A stretch of DNA of 64,000 nt, from contig JAMYWO010000012.1 in the NCBI GenBank assembly GCA_024220525.1, positions 112,604 through 176,603 on the forward strand, read 5' to 3'. The notes under the pieces were generated by a model, which was given only the letters and a program-made list of their open reading frames with translations, did not search any database and was not told the DNA's origin. The translations under genes and the position numbers were made by a program. This document shows, one piece after another, positions 37,644 to 50,750 of this stretch; position 1 is the stretch's first letter, and every line of letters begins with the position of its first letter. This DNA comes from Cochliopodium minus. Lineage: Eukaryota; Discosea; Himatismenida; Cochliopodiidae.

Positions 37644-37676
37644 TTAAATACAATCAAAAACTTTTATTTTTTTCTT

Positions 37677-38400
37677 TCAATTTTTCAAATTCATTAATCT
37701 ATTTAAAATTTCATCTTCTTCCTCATTGAGTTGTATTTTTTGTTTTTGGTTTGGAAGTTTTGTATTGGGTTGTTTCAAATCTTTAGTAATTTCTAATCCT
37801 ATTTCATCAAAAATTTGATCAGCTATTTCATTGGCTTCCTCATCCAATTCATCATCATCACTGATTAAAAGAATAATTTATAAAATTAATCAATTTAAAG
37901 AAAATTTACAAAGCATCATTCATCATTTCATCAGACATCTCCATCATTTGGTTTTGTTTTTGAAATTCATTCATTATCTTTCCCATTTTTTGGGGATTCA
38001 TTTGTTGATTTTGTTTATGCATCACCTTTGTGGCAGTTTGCATAGAATTAGTCATTGTTATGTTTGCTTGCATCATACTATTTTTGGTATTGATACTTCC
38101 TAATTGGGATTTAGATTGAATCAATCTCTGTTTTTGTTGTCTTATTGAAATTATATTTTTCGCCAAAACTTTAGCGCTTTCCAATTGTCCTGAATTTGCC
38201 AATTTTTTAATTTCTAACTGTGTTTTCTTTTCTTCTCTTTCCAATCTAATTAATTCTTTATCCAATTCTCTTTGTCCAGAGCGCAAGTCTTTTCTATTCT
38301 CCTAATATAATAACATTAAAAAAATAAAAATTTTATAAATTTTATGTTTATATATTCATACCTTCACTATTTCTTTGGTGGTTTTCTTTTTCTCGAACAT
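37677..38400 (-). CDS. ESCRT-III subunit Vps2/CHMP2
   Basis: CHMP2 is the late-acting ESCRT-III subunit that recruits Vps4 to cut membrane necks in multivesicular body formation, cytokinesis and membrane repair. Exons 38400-38362, 38301-37910 and 37860-37677 in phase; 204 residues (human CHMP2A 222). It starts MFEKKKTTKEIVKENRKDLR, matching the family's basic helix 1 (FGRRKTPAEMLRQNQRAL); then LDKELIRLEREEKKTQLEIKK, SAKVLAKNIISIRQQK and the helix ending MMEMSDEMMNDAL, followed by an acidic hinge and QIFDEIGLEI. The C-terminus DEILNRLMNLKN is a MIT-interacting motif (compare DLEERLKNLRRD), the Vps4-binding site. Complete, no oddities. Confidence 0.93.
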
Positions 38401-38575
38401 TTCTCCTTTAATTTTTTCTTTTTTCAATTTTTTTTATTTATATTTTAATTTTAGAAAGAAATATGAAAAGGAAGAAATTGATATTCAAGAAAAAATAATT
38501 AAGTGAAAATGAAATTCACAACTAAAATGGAAATTAAGTTTCAAAAAAAAAAAAAGAGATTTAATTTTAAAGTGA

Positions 38576-41500
38576 TCATATCCAACTACTCCAACCTTCA
38601 TACATACGCGAAAGATTATCAGGATTAATTGATTTTTGGATTATCAAAGAAACATGTTCTTCCAAGTTTAGCTGATTCAAATTTTCATTTGATTGAGATG
38701 GATCTGAGCTATTACTTTCATAACCCAACAATTTTCTATTGATAGTGTTTAAGATATTTAGAGCGATTTGGTTTTTGGTTTGGGGAGAATAAGTGAGAAG
38801 GAGAGGAAGAGTTTCGTTCAATTTTTCTTTTAGTTGTTCTTTTTCTGGAAAAAAAGAAACAGGAGAAGTGGAAATAGAAGAATGAAAAGAAATGGTTGAT
38901 TCGATCAATCTTTTTGATAAACCAAGAAAAAAGAGCATATAGCTTTCACTTTTTTCCAAAACAATTTCTTTTCCATTTTTGAAAAAGAAATCATTTTCTT
39001 TGAAATTTGTAAGAAACAATTTCAAAAAATTTTCAACATTATCGAAATCTTCCTCTTTCTCTTCTTCTACATCAGGAAGTTCTGAAAAGAAAAGGTATAA
39101 AGGATGAAGAGAAAGGATATCAGAAAAAGAAGAAAACCAATCTTTCCAAAGTTTAAAAGAATCTTCAAAAGAGTTTTCGTAGTTGTTGATTGTATCACAA
39201 AAAAGTTTGAATTCTTTAAAAACAACATCTTTTCTACTTTCTACAATTAAAATGAATTTACTTAACACTTCTAACACATTGTTTTTTTCTTCTTCACAAT
39301 CATTATTACAACTTTCTAAAGAAGAAAAGTTGTAATTTTGAAGGAGATATTGAAAAAAAGAAGAAGAAGAGGTATTTAGAGTTGTTTTGGTGGAGGGAGA
39401 ACTGGGTGATGTGATAATCGGAGAAGAGGAAAGAGATTTGGGTAGCCAATCGAGAAGAGGATCATAAACGAAAGGATCCAAAAGAAGGAGGAGAGTTTCA
39501 CGTTGTTCTTTCAAAACAGAAAAAGAATGTGAACAATAATTTTGAAAAGAAGAAAGATCATCAAAAGAAGCAACCCCTTTGATCATGTTTTGAGAAAGTC
39601 TGAAAGGAACTAATTCGGGAACTTTTAAAGAAAACCCTTTTTCAAAACAAATGTTGAAATCAATGTGTGTAATTTGCCCATTTGAAAAATCCAAGAGAAT
39701 GTTATCCAAATGTCTGTCTCCGAGCCCTATCACATACCCTACCATGGACATGCAAGCAAGGGACTGAGCATATTTGCTTGATTTTTGAAAAAAATGGAAA
39801 GAGTGGAGAGAAGAAGAAAGGATGGAATTGTAAATCAAAGAAGAGGGTGTTTCTGTTTTGAGAGAAAGGAAAACTTGTTTCAAAGTTTCTTTGTCATTCA
39901 TCCAAAGTCTTCTGTTGTCTTTTAAAAGCTTCATTGTTTTTTCTTCTTCTTCTTTTGTTTCTATTTTTCCTTTTTTGTATTTAAATTGAGCCAACTTTGA
40001 GTAAAATTGTTCAATGGGTCTTTTCATTAAAAAATTCCTCTTGTTCCTCTCTTCTTCATTTTCTCCCGCCTGGTTTAAAGTGTTTTGATTTCCTTGTGTT
40101 GTTGCTTGTTGAGAGCTTTGGTTATTGAGAATGTTGTTTTTAAATTTCAAATTTGATTGAAAATTTTTATAAATTGAAAAGAGAGGATCCGATCCTTCCA
40201 CCTTTATTATAAAAAAAAAAATGAAAAAAAAAAAGTTCATAAAAAGCCAAAAAAAAAAAAAAAAGAAAAATATTTAAATAATTATTTAAATTTTTAGTTT
40301 TAAAAAAATGTGAATACCCATTGAATAAGAGCACTTTTGGAAGAAAGGGGGATGACATTGTAGTGATTGATAAAGAAAGAATGGAAAGAAGGGGAAGAGT
40401 GTAAAAAGTAGAATTGATTTAAAAAATGAAAGAAATGGGAAAGTCTTTGATCAAGGTGCAAATCTTCTGATCCTTTCAACAAAAAAGGGTAAACTTTACC
40501 ATCTCTTCCTATCATCTTCAATTTTTTGGGTCTGGTTTTCGTTTTCAATATTTCTATGAGGGAATGAAAATGATCTATTTTCATCATTCTTTCTTCTCCT
40601 CCTTCGTATCCTTCCACTTTGCTTTTTATTCCAGGTATGCTTAATCCTCTCACATCACTAAATTTCTTTAATTTACTTTTCTTTAAATAGTTTTCTGTTA
40701 AATCTGTATTTGATTCCTTGTTATCATTATTATTATTGTTGTTATCATTATTATTATTGTTATTATCATTATTATTATTGTTGTTATCATTGTTATTATT
40801 GTTATTATCATTGTTATCATTGTTGTTATCATTGTTGTTATCATTATTATCATTGTTGTAATTATTATTGTTAATGTTTTTGGAAGGGAAATTGTGAAAA
40901 GAAGAAAGAGGAGGGGAAACATTGGAAAGATAAAGTTTAGATTTTTCATTGGAAAGATTGGAAATTAAAAGAGAAAGAAGATGGAAAATCTGATCAATTT
41001 TACTCACCGTCTCCATAGCTTCATCTTTTTTTATTTGTGAAAATGTTTCTTTAAAAATTGGAGATGTGTTAGATGAGGAATTAGATGGAGAGTTTGTGTT
41101 TGGTGTAGAAGTAGAGATGGAAGAAGGGGTGGGAGCCAAATCTTCATCATTGAGTTCCATTTCTTCTTCATTAAACAAAAGAGAACGAAGAGACGAGAGG
41201 AGGTAGGAATAATCTTTAATAAAAGAATACTGATGAGGAGAGAGGAGGGAATCTTTAAAAGAATCATCAAAAAGGCTTTGAAAAGAAGAATGAGTTAAAG
41301 ACAATGCATTTTCATATTGAACAATAACTTCTTTTACTACATTTTCATTATTATTACTATTATTGTTATTATTGTTACTATTATTGTTACTATTATTATT
41401 ATTGTTATTATTGTTACTATTATTGTTACTATTATTGTTATTGTTACTATTGTTACTATTGTTACTATTATTGTTATTGTTACTATTGTTGGTATTATTA

Positions 41501-44500
41501 TTATTGCAATTATTACTATTATTTNNNNNNNNNNNNNNNNNNNNNNNNNNNNNNNNNNNNNNNNNNNNNNNNNNNNNNNNNNNNNNNNNNNNNNNNNNNN
41601 NNNNNNNNNNNNNNNNNNNNNNNNTATTGTTACTATTGTTACTATTATTGTTATTGTTACTATTGTTGGTATTATTATTATTGCAATTATTACTATTATT
41701 TTTGTTAGTGTTCATTCCAAATTCACTTTCTTTTTTATCTTCTTGAGAAGAAGAAGAAGAAGATTCTTGAGAAAGAGCTTGCGAAGAAACAAATTTGTTG
41801 GTGTGGTTTCTAAACAGTAATGAATTTTCTTGAATCAATTCTAATCTGTTTCCCACTAATTTTTTTCTAATGGGCAACAAAGTTCTTCGGAATTCATTTT
41901 CCATTTTTTGCAACAATATCAACTTTTTTAAAAAAAAAAAAAATTTAAAAAAAAAAAAAAAGAAAAACTTTTTTTACCCATTTTTCTTGGCATAGAATAG
42001 TGATTTTGTTGAGTTGATCAAAAAACAGGGTAGAAGTATCAACAATCTTTGAATTTTGATTTTTGATTTTTGAAATTAAAAGATTTTTTTCAAATTGAGA
42101 AAAATGGTTGAAAGTATTGAAATTTGAAGAATTTAAGGTGGAATTGGTTTCCTTCACTTCTTTCGAGCTTATTTTGTCTTTGGGAGAAAAAGAACTAGAA
42201 AGAGAAGAAGAATTAAAGAGATGAACGAGAGAAGGAAAAAGAACCAAAAGAGGAGAATAAGAAGAAATAGAAAAAAGAATGTGAGAGAAATAAGAGCGTG
42301 TTAATGTTTTTGGATGATTCAATCTTGAAAATAAAAGAGGAATAAGAGGCACAAATGGAAGAAGATTGAATTTTTGATTGAAAAAAGAATGGTTGAAAGA
42401 ATCACTCAAATCTTCTGCAAAAAGATCAATCACATTAATCAAATACAAAACACTTTTCAATGTTTGATTTTCAATCTTTTTTTTTGTTGTTTTAGAAAGA
42501 GAAGGAGAAGAGGTCAAAGAATGAGAAGAAAGGTTTATGACATTCAAAAAACAAGAAGAACTCTCTTTAAAATAAGAAACAACTCTTTTTCTAACTTTTT
42601 CAAAAAAATAAAGCAATAATAAAAGTGTTTCTTTTTTGCTTTTTGCTGCCCAATCATAGTTTTTCCTCAACAACAACAAATAATGTGAGCTATTTGATGC
42701 ACTGAAATGTGAATAGAATCTTCCCTCTCCTTTCTTTCCCTCTTTACCTTCTTTTCTTTCTTTACTTTCTTCACTTTCTTTACTTTCTTTACCTTCTATC
42801 TCGTTTATAATTGAATCCTCTTTAGTTTCATTAGGAGAGGAAAGAGGAAAAGAGAGATGAAGAGAGTTAAAGAGGTGATCGGTCAAGAGGGGGTTGTAAA
42901 AAAAGGGAGAAAGGGAGGAAAGATAAGAAAAGATGTTTTGAAGAAGAGAGGAGATGTGTTGAGGAGAAGAGGAATGATCAGAAAAAAGAGGAGACAAGTG
43001 AGTTTTAAAAAAAAGAGAAAAGGAAAACAATTCTTCTTTTGTAAAAGAAAAGTTTTTTGGGTAAGAAAAATTGCTAAGAGGGTAATTAGAAGAGTTATAA
43101 GAGGATATTTGTATTGTTTCATTTCCTTTTTTGTACAAATATTCTCCAAAGTTGAAATGAACATTCACAAAATGTTCTACATTATTAATTTTTTCTTTTT
43201 CAGAGAAAAGAGAAGAAAGAAGAAAAGATTTTTGTAAATACTTTATTTTCTCTGAATCATTATTTCCTTTTCCCTCCATTACATATTCTATTTCACTTTT
43301 AAGGGGATATGTTTTTATATCTTTGTTTTCTCCACAAATGGAAGACAATAAAAAATAGGACTTACTCGACAAAACTCTTCCTTCTTTTTCTCCTTTTTCT
43401 TTTTCTATTTTTTGAGAAAAGATTAATAATTCTTTTTTAATAGAAGAAAAGTCATTGTTGACAGAAGAGGTGCTTGACAAGAAGGAAGAAGAAGGAGAAA
43501 TGGAATGAGTAGTGTAAGGAGAAAGAGAAGGGGAAGGGGAAAGAGAGTTTTTATTTTTTTCAATTTCAATTTTAAATAATTCCCATTTCTTTTCATAAGG
43601 AGACAAGATAGTGCTTGATTGGATTAGTCTTTCAGAGAAAAGATAGTTCTTCGTAGAAATTGAGAGATTGGAAAATTCTATTTCAAATTTTTTTTTGAAT
43701 TTAAGAATGAAAGGGACAATTTTGTTAATTTCTTTTTTCTCCTCCACTTTATTGTTGAAAGTCGAAGAGAGAGAATTAGAGAGAAGAAGGGAGAAAGAAG
43801 AAAGAAACGAATAAAAAAGGAGGGAAGAAGGAAAATGAGAAAGAAAGGGAGGAGTGATGGTCAAAGGAGAAAAAGAATTAGAGTGGAAACATGAATCTAG
43901 CTGTTGAAAAGAGTTGAAAAGAGAGGAGAATTTATTTTGATTGAAAAGAGAAAAAGAATGAGAAATAAAAGAAAAATAAAAGGGGTAAAGAGAATAATGA
44001 TTGGGTGAAGAAAAAGCTAAAGAAAGAGAGGAATTATTTTCTCTTTTTGGCAGAAAAGGGAGATCGAAAGAGGAAAGAGATAAACAATGAGATGAATACT
44101 TTTCAATGTTTTTCAAAAAAACCTCTTCTATCAACACTTTATCTTTTTTTGAGAAAAGCAAATCTTTTTTATCAAAACTTTCTTCTTTCATTAACAAAAT
44201 TGAATTCACTGCCTTGTTGCATCCCATCCACAATGTCAAATTGGTATGTTGATTTAAGGGGATAGATTTATTATTATTTCCTTTTATCATATTCAAATAA
44301 GAAATACTTTCCGTTATTATTTGTTTTATTTTGTTCTCATTTTTGTTTATATTTTGATTATTTGTTTTATTGTTGTCAAGGTTCTCTTTGTCTTTGGAGG
44401 AAGGAAATAAAAAAGAGGAGAGAAGGAAAGAAGAATGAATGAAAGGGAGATCGAGAGAAGAAGAAAGAGAATAAAAAGGGAAAGAAGGAGGAGTAGATAA

Positions 44501-47500
44501 ATGAAAAGTTCTTTCATCTTTAAATGAAATTTTTAATTTTGAAAGAAGATTTTCCCATTTTTCAAACATTTCTTTGTCAAGAGTAGAAAGAATGGAATGA
44601 GTTGTTTTGTCCACCAACATTTTCAACAAAATGTTATCGTCCAAATCTTTAATGAAAGAAGTATCTTCAAAAAGAGAAAGGTAAAGTTTGGAAGATTCTT
44701 CATAGTTTTGTTTGCAAAATGAGAGTTGTGCCATCATCCACTTTTTAGAAACTTCCAATGACTTTAACAATGAAAATAGAATGTTTTGTTCTTCTTCTTT
44801 CTTTTTCACTTCTTGTGTTGTGGTTTTTTGAATTTTAATTTTGCTTGTATTATTATTATTACTGTTATTATTGTTATTATTGTTATTATTGTTATTATTG
44901 TTATTATTGTTATTATTGTTATTATTGTTATTCTTAATATTGTTATTGTTATTATTATTATTCTTATTACTGATGTTGTTATTAAGATTGGTTTTATTGT
45001 TCGTGTTGAGGGGGTTACTGGAAGAAAGTTTGTTTTGAGATTGAATGAAAGAAGAAAAGAATTGTCTGTGATGGTGTAAAAAAGAAGAGTGAAAAGAAGA
45101 GAGGAAATGAGAAAAAGAAAGAAAAAGAGGAATATTATTTAAAAGAATTAAAGAATTAGAGCAATGAGAAAGAACGAAATAAAATTCTTTTACTATGGTT
45201 TGTTTATTTAAAACGAGAAAATTGGTTTCCTTACTTGTTAACATCTTTTTCATTGAAAAAAGTTTTTGAAGAGAAAGATACACCAACTCAGAATGCATAT
45301 CATTTAATGAACAGGCACTGATCATTGTTATTCTGTTTCTATTGAACCATTCTTCCAATAACTTTTCTTTTTCACATAAAAATGAATACACACTTTGGGC
45401 CTGTTGAAAAAGAAGAGATGGTGTTGTTGTGTTTCCTGTCACTCCTGTAATTCCTGCCATCCCTGTAATCCCTACCGCACTAGTTTGTGTGTTAGCCTTG
45501 GTATTATGAATAGGGGTGTTGCTAAAAGAGTGGGAATCATAAGAAAAAGAGAGGAGGAGGTTTTTTATTTGTTTTTCAATTGTTAACAAAAATTGAATTA
45601 TTTCCTTCAAATTTTTCTGATTTCCCACATTTTTCCTGTCATACGTCTTCAACACTTCCCCAAAAAATGGTAATGTCTGTTTACAATAAAATAAATAATA
45701 ATCTCAATTTTTAAAAATATATAATTAAAAACAAATTATTAATTTAAATTAAAAAAGAATTGAAATATTTAAATTAATAAAAAAATTAACAATAATAATG
45801 CAAGAGAAAGAAATAAAAAAAAATTAAAACTAAATTTTTATGAAAATTTAAAAAAGAAATAAAAAAAATACCTTTTCAAGACCACCTCCCATAAAACGAA
45901 ATTTGTTGTGAATCAAAAAAGAAGAGCATTGCCAATTTACCCAAAAATGTAAAAAGATGGGATCTGGCAATCTTAAAAATCTTTTCATCTCACTCATATT
46001 GTTACTCATTCTGTTATTCATGTTTTCATTCACATTAAAATTACGAAAAGAAAGAGTGGTAGTAGAAAATAAATTGTGAATATTCTCCCATTTTTCTGTA
46101 TTGCCTACATTGAAGGTGTCATTAGAAGTGTTATTACTGCCATTAATTGGGTTAAGAGAAGGGAGATCAAGGTGTTTAGAGGAATCAAGTAGAAAAGAAG
46201 AGAGGAGAAGAGAACAATCTTTTTCGGAGAAAGAGGAAAAAGAGTTTATAAAATTAAATTCAGAATTGAAAAAATTAGAAGAAAATAAATTGGATACTTC
46301 AATTTCATTATCAGAAAGATTATCATCATTATCGTCATCTATGTTGTCATTATTGATCTGATTATATCTTTTATTGAAAAAAAGTAAAAAAAGAGAAGGA
46401 GAGAAAGGTAAAGATGTGTTTAAATATCTTTTTGCTCTTTCTATAATCTCTTCTTCTTCTTTGTAATGTTTATCCACTTTTTTATCTATATATTCACTAT
46501 TGCATTCTTCTTTATTGTATTCATTACTGTCTTTCTCAAAGTTGTGAGAAAAGAGAAGTAGGGGAGCCAAAACTCTTCCTATCAACTCTCTTACTTTCTT
46601 CAATATCCCTTTTCTCTTTGTTTCGATATCACCTCTACTCTCCTTACTTGTATTACCACTTACATTGCTTGTATTACTTGTTGAAAAGTTGTTAGTGGAA
46701 GAATCTTTAGAGGAAGAATGTTGAGAAGAAGAGGGTTTGGAGGAAGAAAGGGAGGAAGAGAAAAGAGAAAGAAGAGAAAAAGAAGAATAAGAAAGAAGAT
46801 GAAGAGAGGAAGGAGACAAAAGAGAAGGGTCAACAAGTTTAGAAAGAAGAATATTCAAAGACAATTCAATTATCCTCTCTTTTTTACTTCCCATCATCTT
46901 TATTAATTCCCCTGTCATTTTTCTCCCCTGAATCTTTCCTATCTCCACTATTTTTTCCTCCCTTTTCTCTTCTTTAGTTGATCCCAATTTACCTTTTGTT
47001 GTAAAATCGGATGTGGGGAATAAAGGAGATGGGGATTTTTCTATCCATTCAAGAACCATTATTTTTGTTTTTTCACTTAATTCACTGTTTAATGCAGATA
47101 TGGAAATATCTCTCAACATGTAATGAATCATTGGAATATCAGAACAACATCTATTATTTTGAAAATAAGAAATTAAATTAAATTAAATTAAATATTAAAT
47201 TAAATTAAATATTAAATTAAATTAAATATTAAATTAAATTAAATATTAAATTAAATTAAATTAAATATTAAATTAAATTAAATTAATATTAAAAATAATC
47301 TAAATGAAGAAAAAGTAAAGAATACGTTGGAGAAAGAGTGGACAAACATTTCAAAAAAGAGAAAGAAACAAGTTCAAAATTAGGGGTAGAAGGAGAAAAA
47401 AGAAAAGGGAGGGAAGAAAAGAAAGGATTGGAAAAAGAAGAAAAAAGAAAAAGAATTGAATTCACTATCTTTTCATTTTCTTCTTCTTTCTGTATGGTAG

Positions 47501-49366
47501 GATGTATCTTTAATATTAAAATAAAAAAAATGCAAAGGAGAACAGAATAATCTGTTTTGCTTATATTTTCTTCTTCTCCAAACTTTAAGCTCTCATACTC
47601 TTTTTTAAATCTTTCTATTTCTCCCATCTCTTTCTTTTCTTCTGTCTCTTCCGTCTCTTCATTTTCCTTTATTCCTTTCATTGGCGTGTCAAAAATAGAA
47701 TTGGTGGTGGTGTTTGGGTTGTTTTTATTATTGTTAATATTATCATTGTTATTATCATTGTTATTAATGTTGTTTTTATTATTATTATTATTATTATCAT
47801 TATTATTATCATTATTGTTATTAATGTTATTATTATTAATATAATTATTAATGTTAATATTAATGTTATTACTAATATTGTTATTATTATTGTTATTATT
47901 AATGTTATTACTAATATTGTTGTTATTATTATTGTTATTACTAATATTGTTATTATTATTGTTTTTATTAATGTTATTACTGTTGATAACATTGTCATTG
48001 TTAATATTGTTTATAGAAGAAGAAGAAGAGGAGGAGGGAGAAGGGAAAAGAAGAAAGTGAAAAAAAGTAAAGAAATGGCGAAACAAAAAAGAAAGGAGGA
48101 GGGAAAGATCAAGAAAGGATAGTTGTTCAAAAAGAGAAGAAAGAAGCAAAATGTTTTTTCTTTTTTGATTTAAAGAAAGAATGAAAGAAAGAGAAATTTG
48201 ATTTAAAACACTTTCCACAATGAGAGAAGGAGTTGTGTTTTGTGTTTTTGATTTTTTGTTATTTGCAGTAGAATTTTCTATTTTATTTTTATTAAAATTT
48301 TCTAAAAACACAATCATCTGCTTCACCACCTCTTTCCTTCTTTTACTCGTTGATTTAAAAGGGGGATAGGAAGAAATAAAAGGAGAATAAGTAGGGAAAG
48401 AAGGAGAAGAAGGAGAGGAATGGAGGAAAAGTAAAAAAGAAGAAAAGTTTTTTATTAAATCAACAGTTAAAGATTTGTGACAAACAACCATTTGAAATTT
48501 TATTGAAACTTCTTGTTTTTCTGTATTTGTTGAGCTGTTTATTGATTCTATCACAAATTTGTAGAGTCCCACCTTTTTCTCGAAAACTAAAATATACCAA
48601 AAAGAAAAATTAAAATCAAGAAAAAAGAAAAAAGAAAAAAGAAAAAAGAAAAAAGAAAAAAGAAAAAAGAAAAGAAAAAAACAATTAATAAAGTTTTAAA
48701 AAACAATTAATAAAGTTTTAAAAAAACAATTAATAAAGTTTAAAAAAACATACAATAAGAGAGAAAATCAGATTGAAGAAGAGAAGGAGAAATTTTGTTT
48801 AGTTTTTCAAAGATAAAGTTTCCTATTTTGACGAGAGATTGAAGATTTTTAATCAAAAAAGCTTTTTCTTGATGATCGTTAATAGAAATAGAGAGGATTG
48901 AATAGATCTTTTCCAAAATGAAATGCAAATCTTTTATTAAATTAAAAATGCATAATAATGCTTTATCATTTGATGTATTGTTTTCATTTGTTTCGAATAG
49001 TTGCAAAGAGCTTATTTTTATTTTTTCAACTATTATTGTGCAAAATTCTTTCAAGATTAATTTGTTTTGAAGCCACCAATATGGGGTTATTGAAGAAAAA
49101 ATGTTAAGGATTAATTTGGGAACATTCAATTTGTGATCAAATAAATTTTGTTCCATCAATACTTCAAGTAGAATAGAAATTAAATTCTTCAAATTTATTT
49201 GGTTTGAAAGAAGAGAGTACCAATCATTTTCTCCAAATTCTTTTAAAGAATTCAATTCTGTGATTATTGAATTCATTTGATACTGTGCATGATTATTTGT
49301 CGATAATTCTCTCAATGAATATCCTATACTCGTCAAACTTTTCTCAAGATTTTGATTATCAATCAT
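38576..49366 (-). CDS. SMG1: SMG1, PI3K-like kinase of nonsense-mediated mRNA decay
   Basis: SMG1 phosphorylates UPF1 on S/TQ sites during mRNA surveillance. Six exons in phase: 49366-48754, 48586-47326, 47150-45872, 45676-41978, 41922-40318 and 40201-38576; about 3360 residues counting a 100-N gap (human 3661). Diagnostic motifs are in the last two exons: KMIGRDGKVYPFLLKGSEDL (ATP-binding lobe), ALIQWVEGSDPLFSIYK across the final junction, GYVIGLGDRHLDNILLDF (catalytic loop), HIDFNICFEKGFSLKVPELV (activation loop with the SMG1-specific CFEKG..L.VPE) and the FATC end EEHVSLIIQKSINPDNLSRM...GWSSWI. N-terminal parts are helical, Ser/Phe-rich and broken by long Asn runs. The gap inside an Asn tract (41525-41624) makes the true length unknown. 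ATG at 49364-49366. Confidence 0.95.
40722..40870. repeat. Asn/Asp trinucleotide repeat in SMG1
   Basis: On the coding (minus) strand a run of AAT/AAC with GAT every few codons, encoding (N)n-D units. It lies between the helical domain and the kinase N-lobe, so it is presumably a flexible loop. Confidence 0.85.
41341..41703. repeat. Asn/Ser repeat with a 100-base assembly gap in SMG1
   Basis: N fills 41525-41624. The ~70 bases left of the gap (ending in GGTATTATTATTATTGCAAT and a short tail) recur almost exactly right of it (41625-41701), encoding the same NSNNCNNNNTNNSN pattern on the minus strand. This is either a real tandem duplication or an assembly artefact in which both gap edges represent one locus. 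The exact 100 N are a conventional unknown-length gap. Confidence 0.85.
44848..44995. repeat. Asn homopolymer tract in SMG1
   Basis: About 50 codons of AAT/AAC on the minus strand with few interruptions (Ser, Lys, Ile). It sits in the long fourth exon between two helical regions. Confidence 0.85.
47161..47290. repeat. AAATTAAATT-type tandem repeat in SMG1 intron 2
   Basis: The intron 47151-47325 consists mostly of AAATT/AAATATT units repeated in larger blocks of about 22 bp. No other feature is seen. Confidence 0.75.
47720..48015. repeat. Asn/Ile/Asp-rich trinucleotide repeat in SMG1
   Basis: Nearly 300 bp of AAT/AAC with ATT and GAT codons on the minus strand, encoding NNISNNINNNNN-like sequence followed by DNNNDNNNN. 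It is the longest low-complexity block of the SMG1 gene. Confidence 0.85.
48612..48752. repeat. Two tandem repeats in SMG1 intron 1
   Basis: First about nine copies of a GAAAAAA heptamer, then three copies of a ~24-bp unit (ACAATTAATAAAGTTTTAAA). Both lie within intron 48587-48753 on the minus-strand gene. Confidence 0.8.
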
Positions 49367-49450
49367 TTTTTTTTTTATTTTTTATTTTACAGAGAAATAT
49401 AATAAAAAACAGAAACAATAATATTACTCGAAAACATATTATCATTGAAA

Positions 49451-49829
49451 ATGAATAATAAACTATGGTCTCAAATAATACCAAAAGAAAAATGTTATTT
49501 TAGTTTAAATTCTCTTATTTTTTTTAATTTTTCTCATGAATGATTTATTATCTTGTTAATATATAGGGGGAAAAAGATTATTTTATATAACAATTCCTTT
49601 ATGTCTTGGTATGATGGGATATAGAGAATATAGAGAAATGACTGTAAAAAACGAAAAATCAAAAAATTTGGAAAGAGAAATGGCAATAAAGCAATCAAAT
49701 TCCAATAAAATTGATGTGGAAAAAGATTTGGAAAGATATGGAAATATACTTGAACAAAAAGATTTAAATGAAACCAAAATTGTACAAAAAAAGAAAAAAT
49801 TTGATCCTTTTGAATCAAACAAAAAATAA
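49451..49829 (+). CDS. Small single-helix membrane protein
   Basis: Exons 49451-49493 and 49567-49829 join in phase (donor GTTATT, acceptor ATATAG), giving 101 residues: a short N-terminus (MNNKLWSQIIPKEKWGKR), one membrane helix (LFYITIPLCLGMMGY) and a charged coiled-coil tail ending FDPFESNKK. Size and layout resemble small mitochondrial or ER assembly factors, but I do not recognise it. It is divergent from SMG1, with 84 bp between the two ATGs, so they share a promoter. Confidence 0.6.
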
Positions 49830-49998
49830 ATTATTTATAAAGTTGATGTCTCATGGAGTAATTTATAGGATTTTGGTTGAATATTATGTGAGTTAGTTTT
49901 AATTTAATATAAATTTAATAAAAAAAAATTGTATAGCAAATTAAAAGTATATAAATACTTTTCTTACACAAATAAATCAAATAAAAACATATATAACG

Positions 49999-50594
49999 AT
50001 GGTAGAACAAAATATTTAAAATCAGATTAGATAAAAACAAATTAAATTTAATACATAAAAAAGTCTGAGGAAGATTTACCAAAAGATTGGATCAAAAAAG
50101 AAAGTAAATCAAGAAAAGGAAAATTTTTTTATTATAACACAAAAACAAATACGAGCACATGGGACAAACCAACAGATGAAAATGAAACATCAAATGATAA
50201 AAAGAAAAAGAAGAAAAGAGAGGATAAAGAAGAAAAAAGAGATAATAAAAAAAGAGAAGAAGAAATAAGAGCTTCACATATTCTAATTAAACATAATAAA
50301 TCTCGAAATCCAACATCACATAAAGAATCAAACATTACAAGAGATGAATCTGCCGCAAAAGAGATTTTAGAAGAAATTATAAAACAGATAAAAGAAGAAG
50401 AATATACCTTTGAAGAATTAGCAATTGAAAAAAGTGATTGTTCATCTTTTAAGAAAAAAGGAGATCTTGGTTTTTTTGTAAAATCGAAAATGCAAAAAGC
50501 TTTTTCTGATGCTGCTTTTAAACTTGCTATTGGTGAGATGAGTGGCATTGTAAGTACTGATTCAGGTGTTCATATTATTCTGAGGACAGGATAA
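49999..50594 (+). CDS. PIN1: Pin1-type peptidyl-prolyl isomerase (WW + parvulin)
   Basis: Pin1 binds phospho-Ser/Thr-Pro and isomerises the prolyl bond, acting in cell cycle and transcription. The frame from 50064 begins SEEDLPKDW without a Met; the only sensible start is ATG at 49999-50001, followed at once by a GT donor (GTAGAA) and an acceptor at 50062-50063, so exon 1 contributes only the start codon. 177 residues (human 163). WW domain: LPKDWIKKES, FFYYNTKTNTSTWDKP. A Lys/Glu-rich linker of about 40 residues follows, then parvulin: ASHILIKHNKSRNP (catalytic His; phosphate-binding Lys and one Arg kept, the second Arg is Asn), EKSDCSSFKKKGDLGFF (catalytic Cys), MQKAFSDAAF and DSGVHIILRTG (second His). 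Fully equipped for activity. Confidence 0.95.
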
Positions 50595-50750
50595 AGAATA
50601 TATTAAAAATAAAAAAAAATACACTGTTCTACGCCTTTTATCTATCTATCAAACCATCTATCTATTTTTTTCAGAAATAAAATGTAATCAATTGAAAAAC
50701 CAATTCTTTCTATTCATAAATGTAATTTGGAAAAAAAAAAAAGAGAAAAA

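Noticed and set aside
41317-41820. Long plus-strand frames of Leu, Ile or Val repeats opposite SMG1
   Set aside because: They are the reverse complement of the Asn trinucleotide repeat, and part of them is N. The same holds for 44786-45079 and 47557-48060.
50064-50594. Minus-strand 138-residue frame over the Pin1 gene
   Set aside because: Antisense shadow; the plus strand has complete WW and parvulin motifs.
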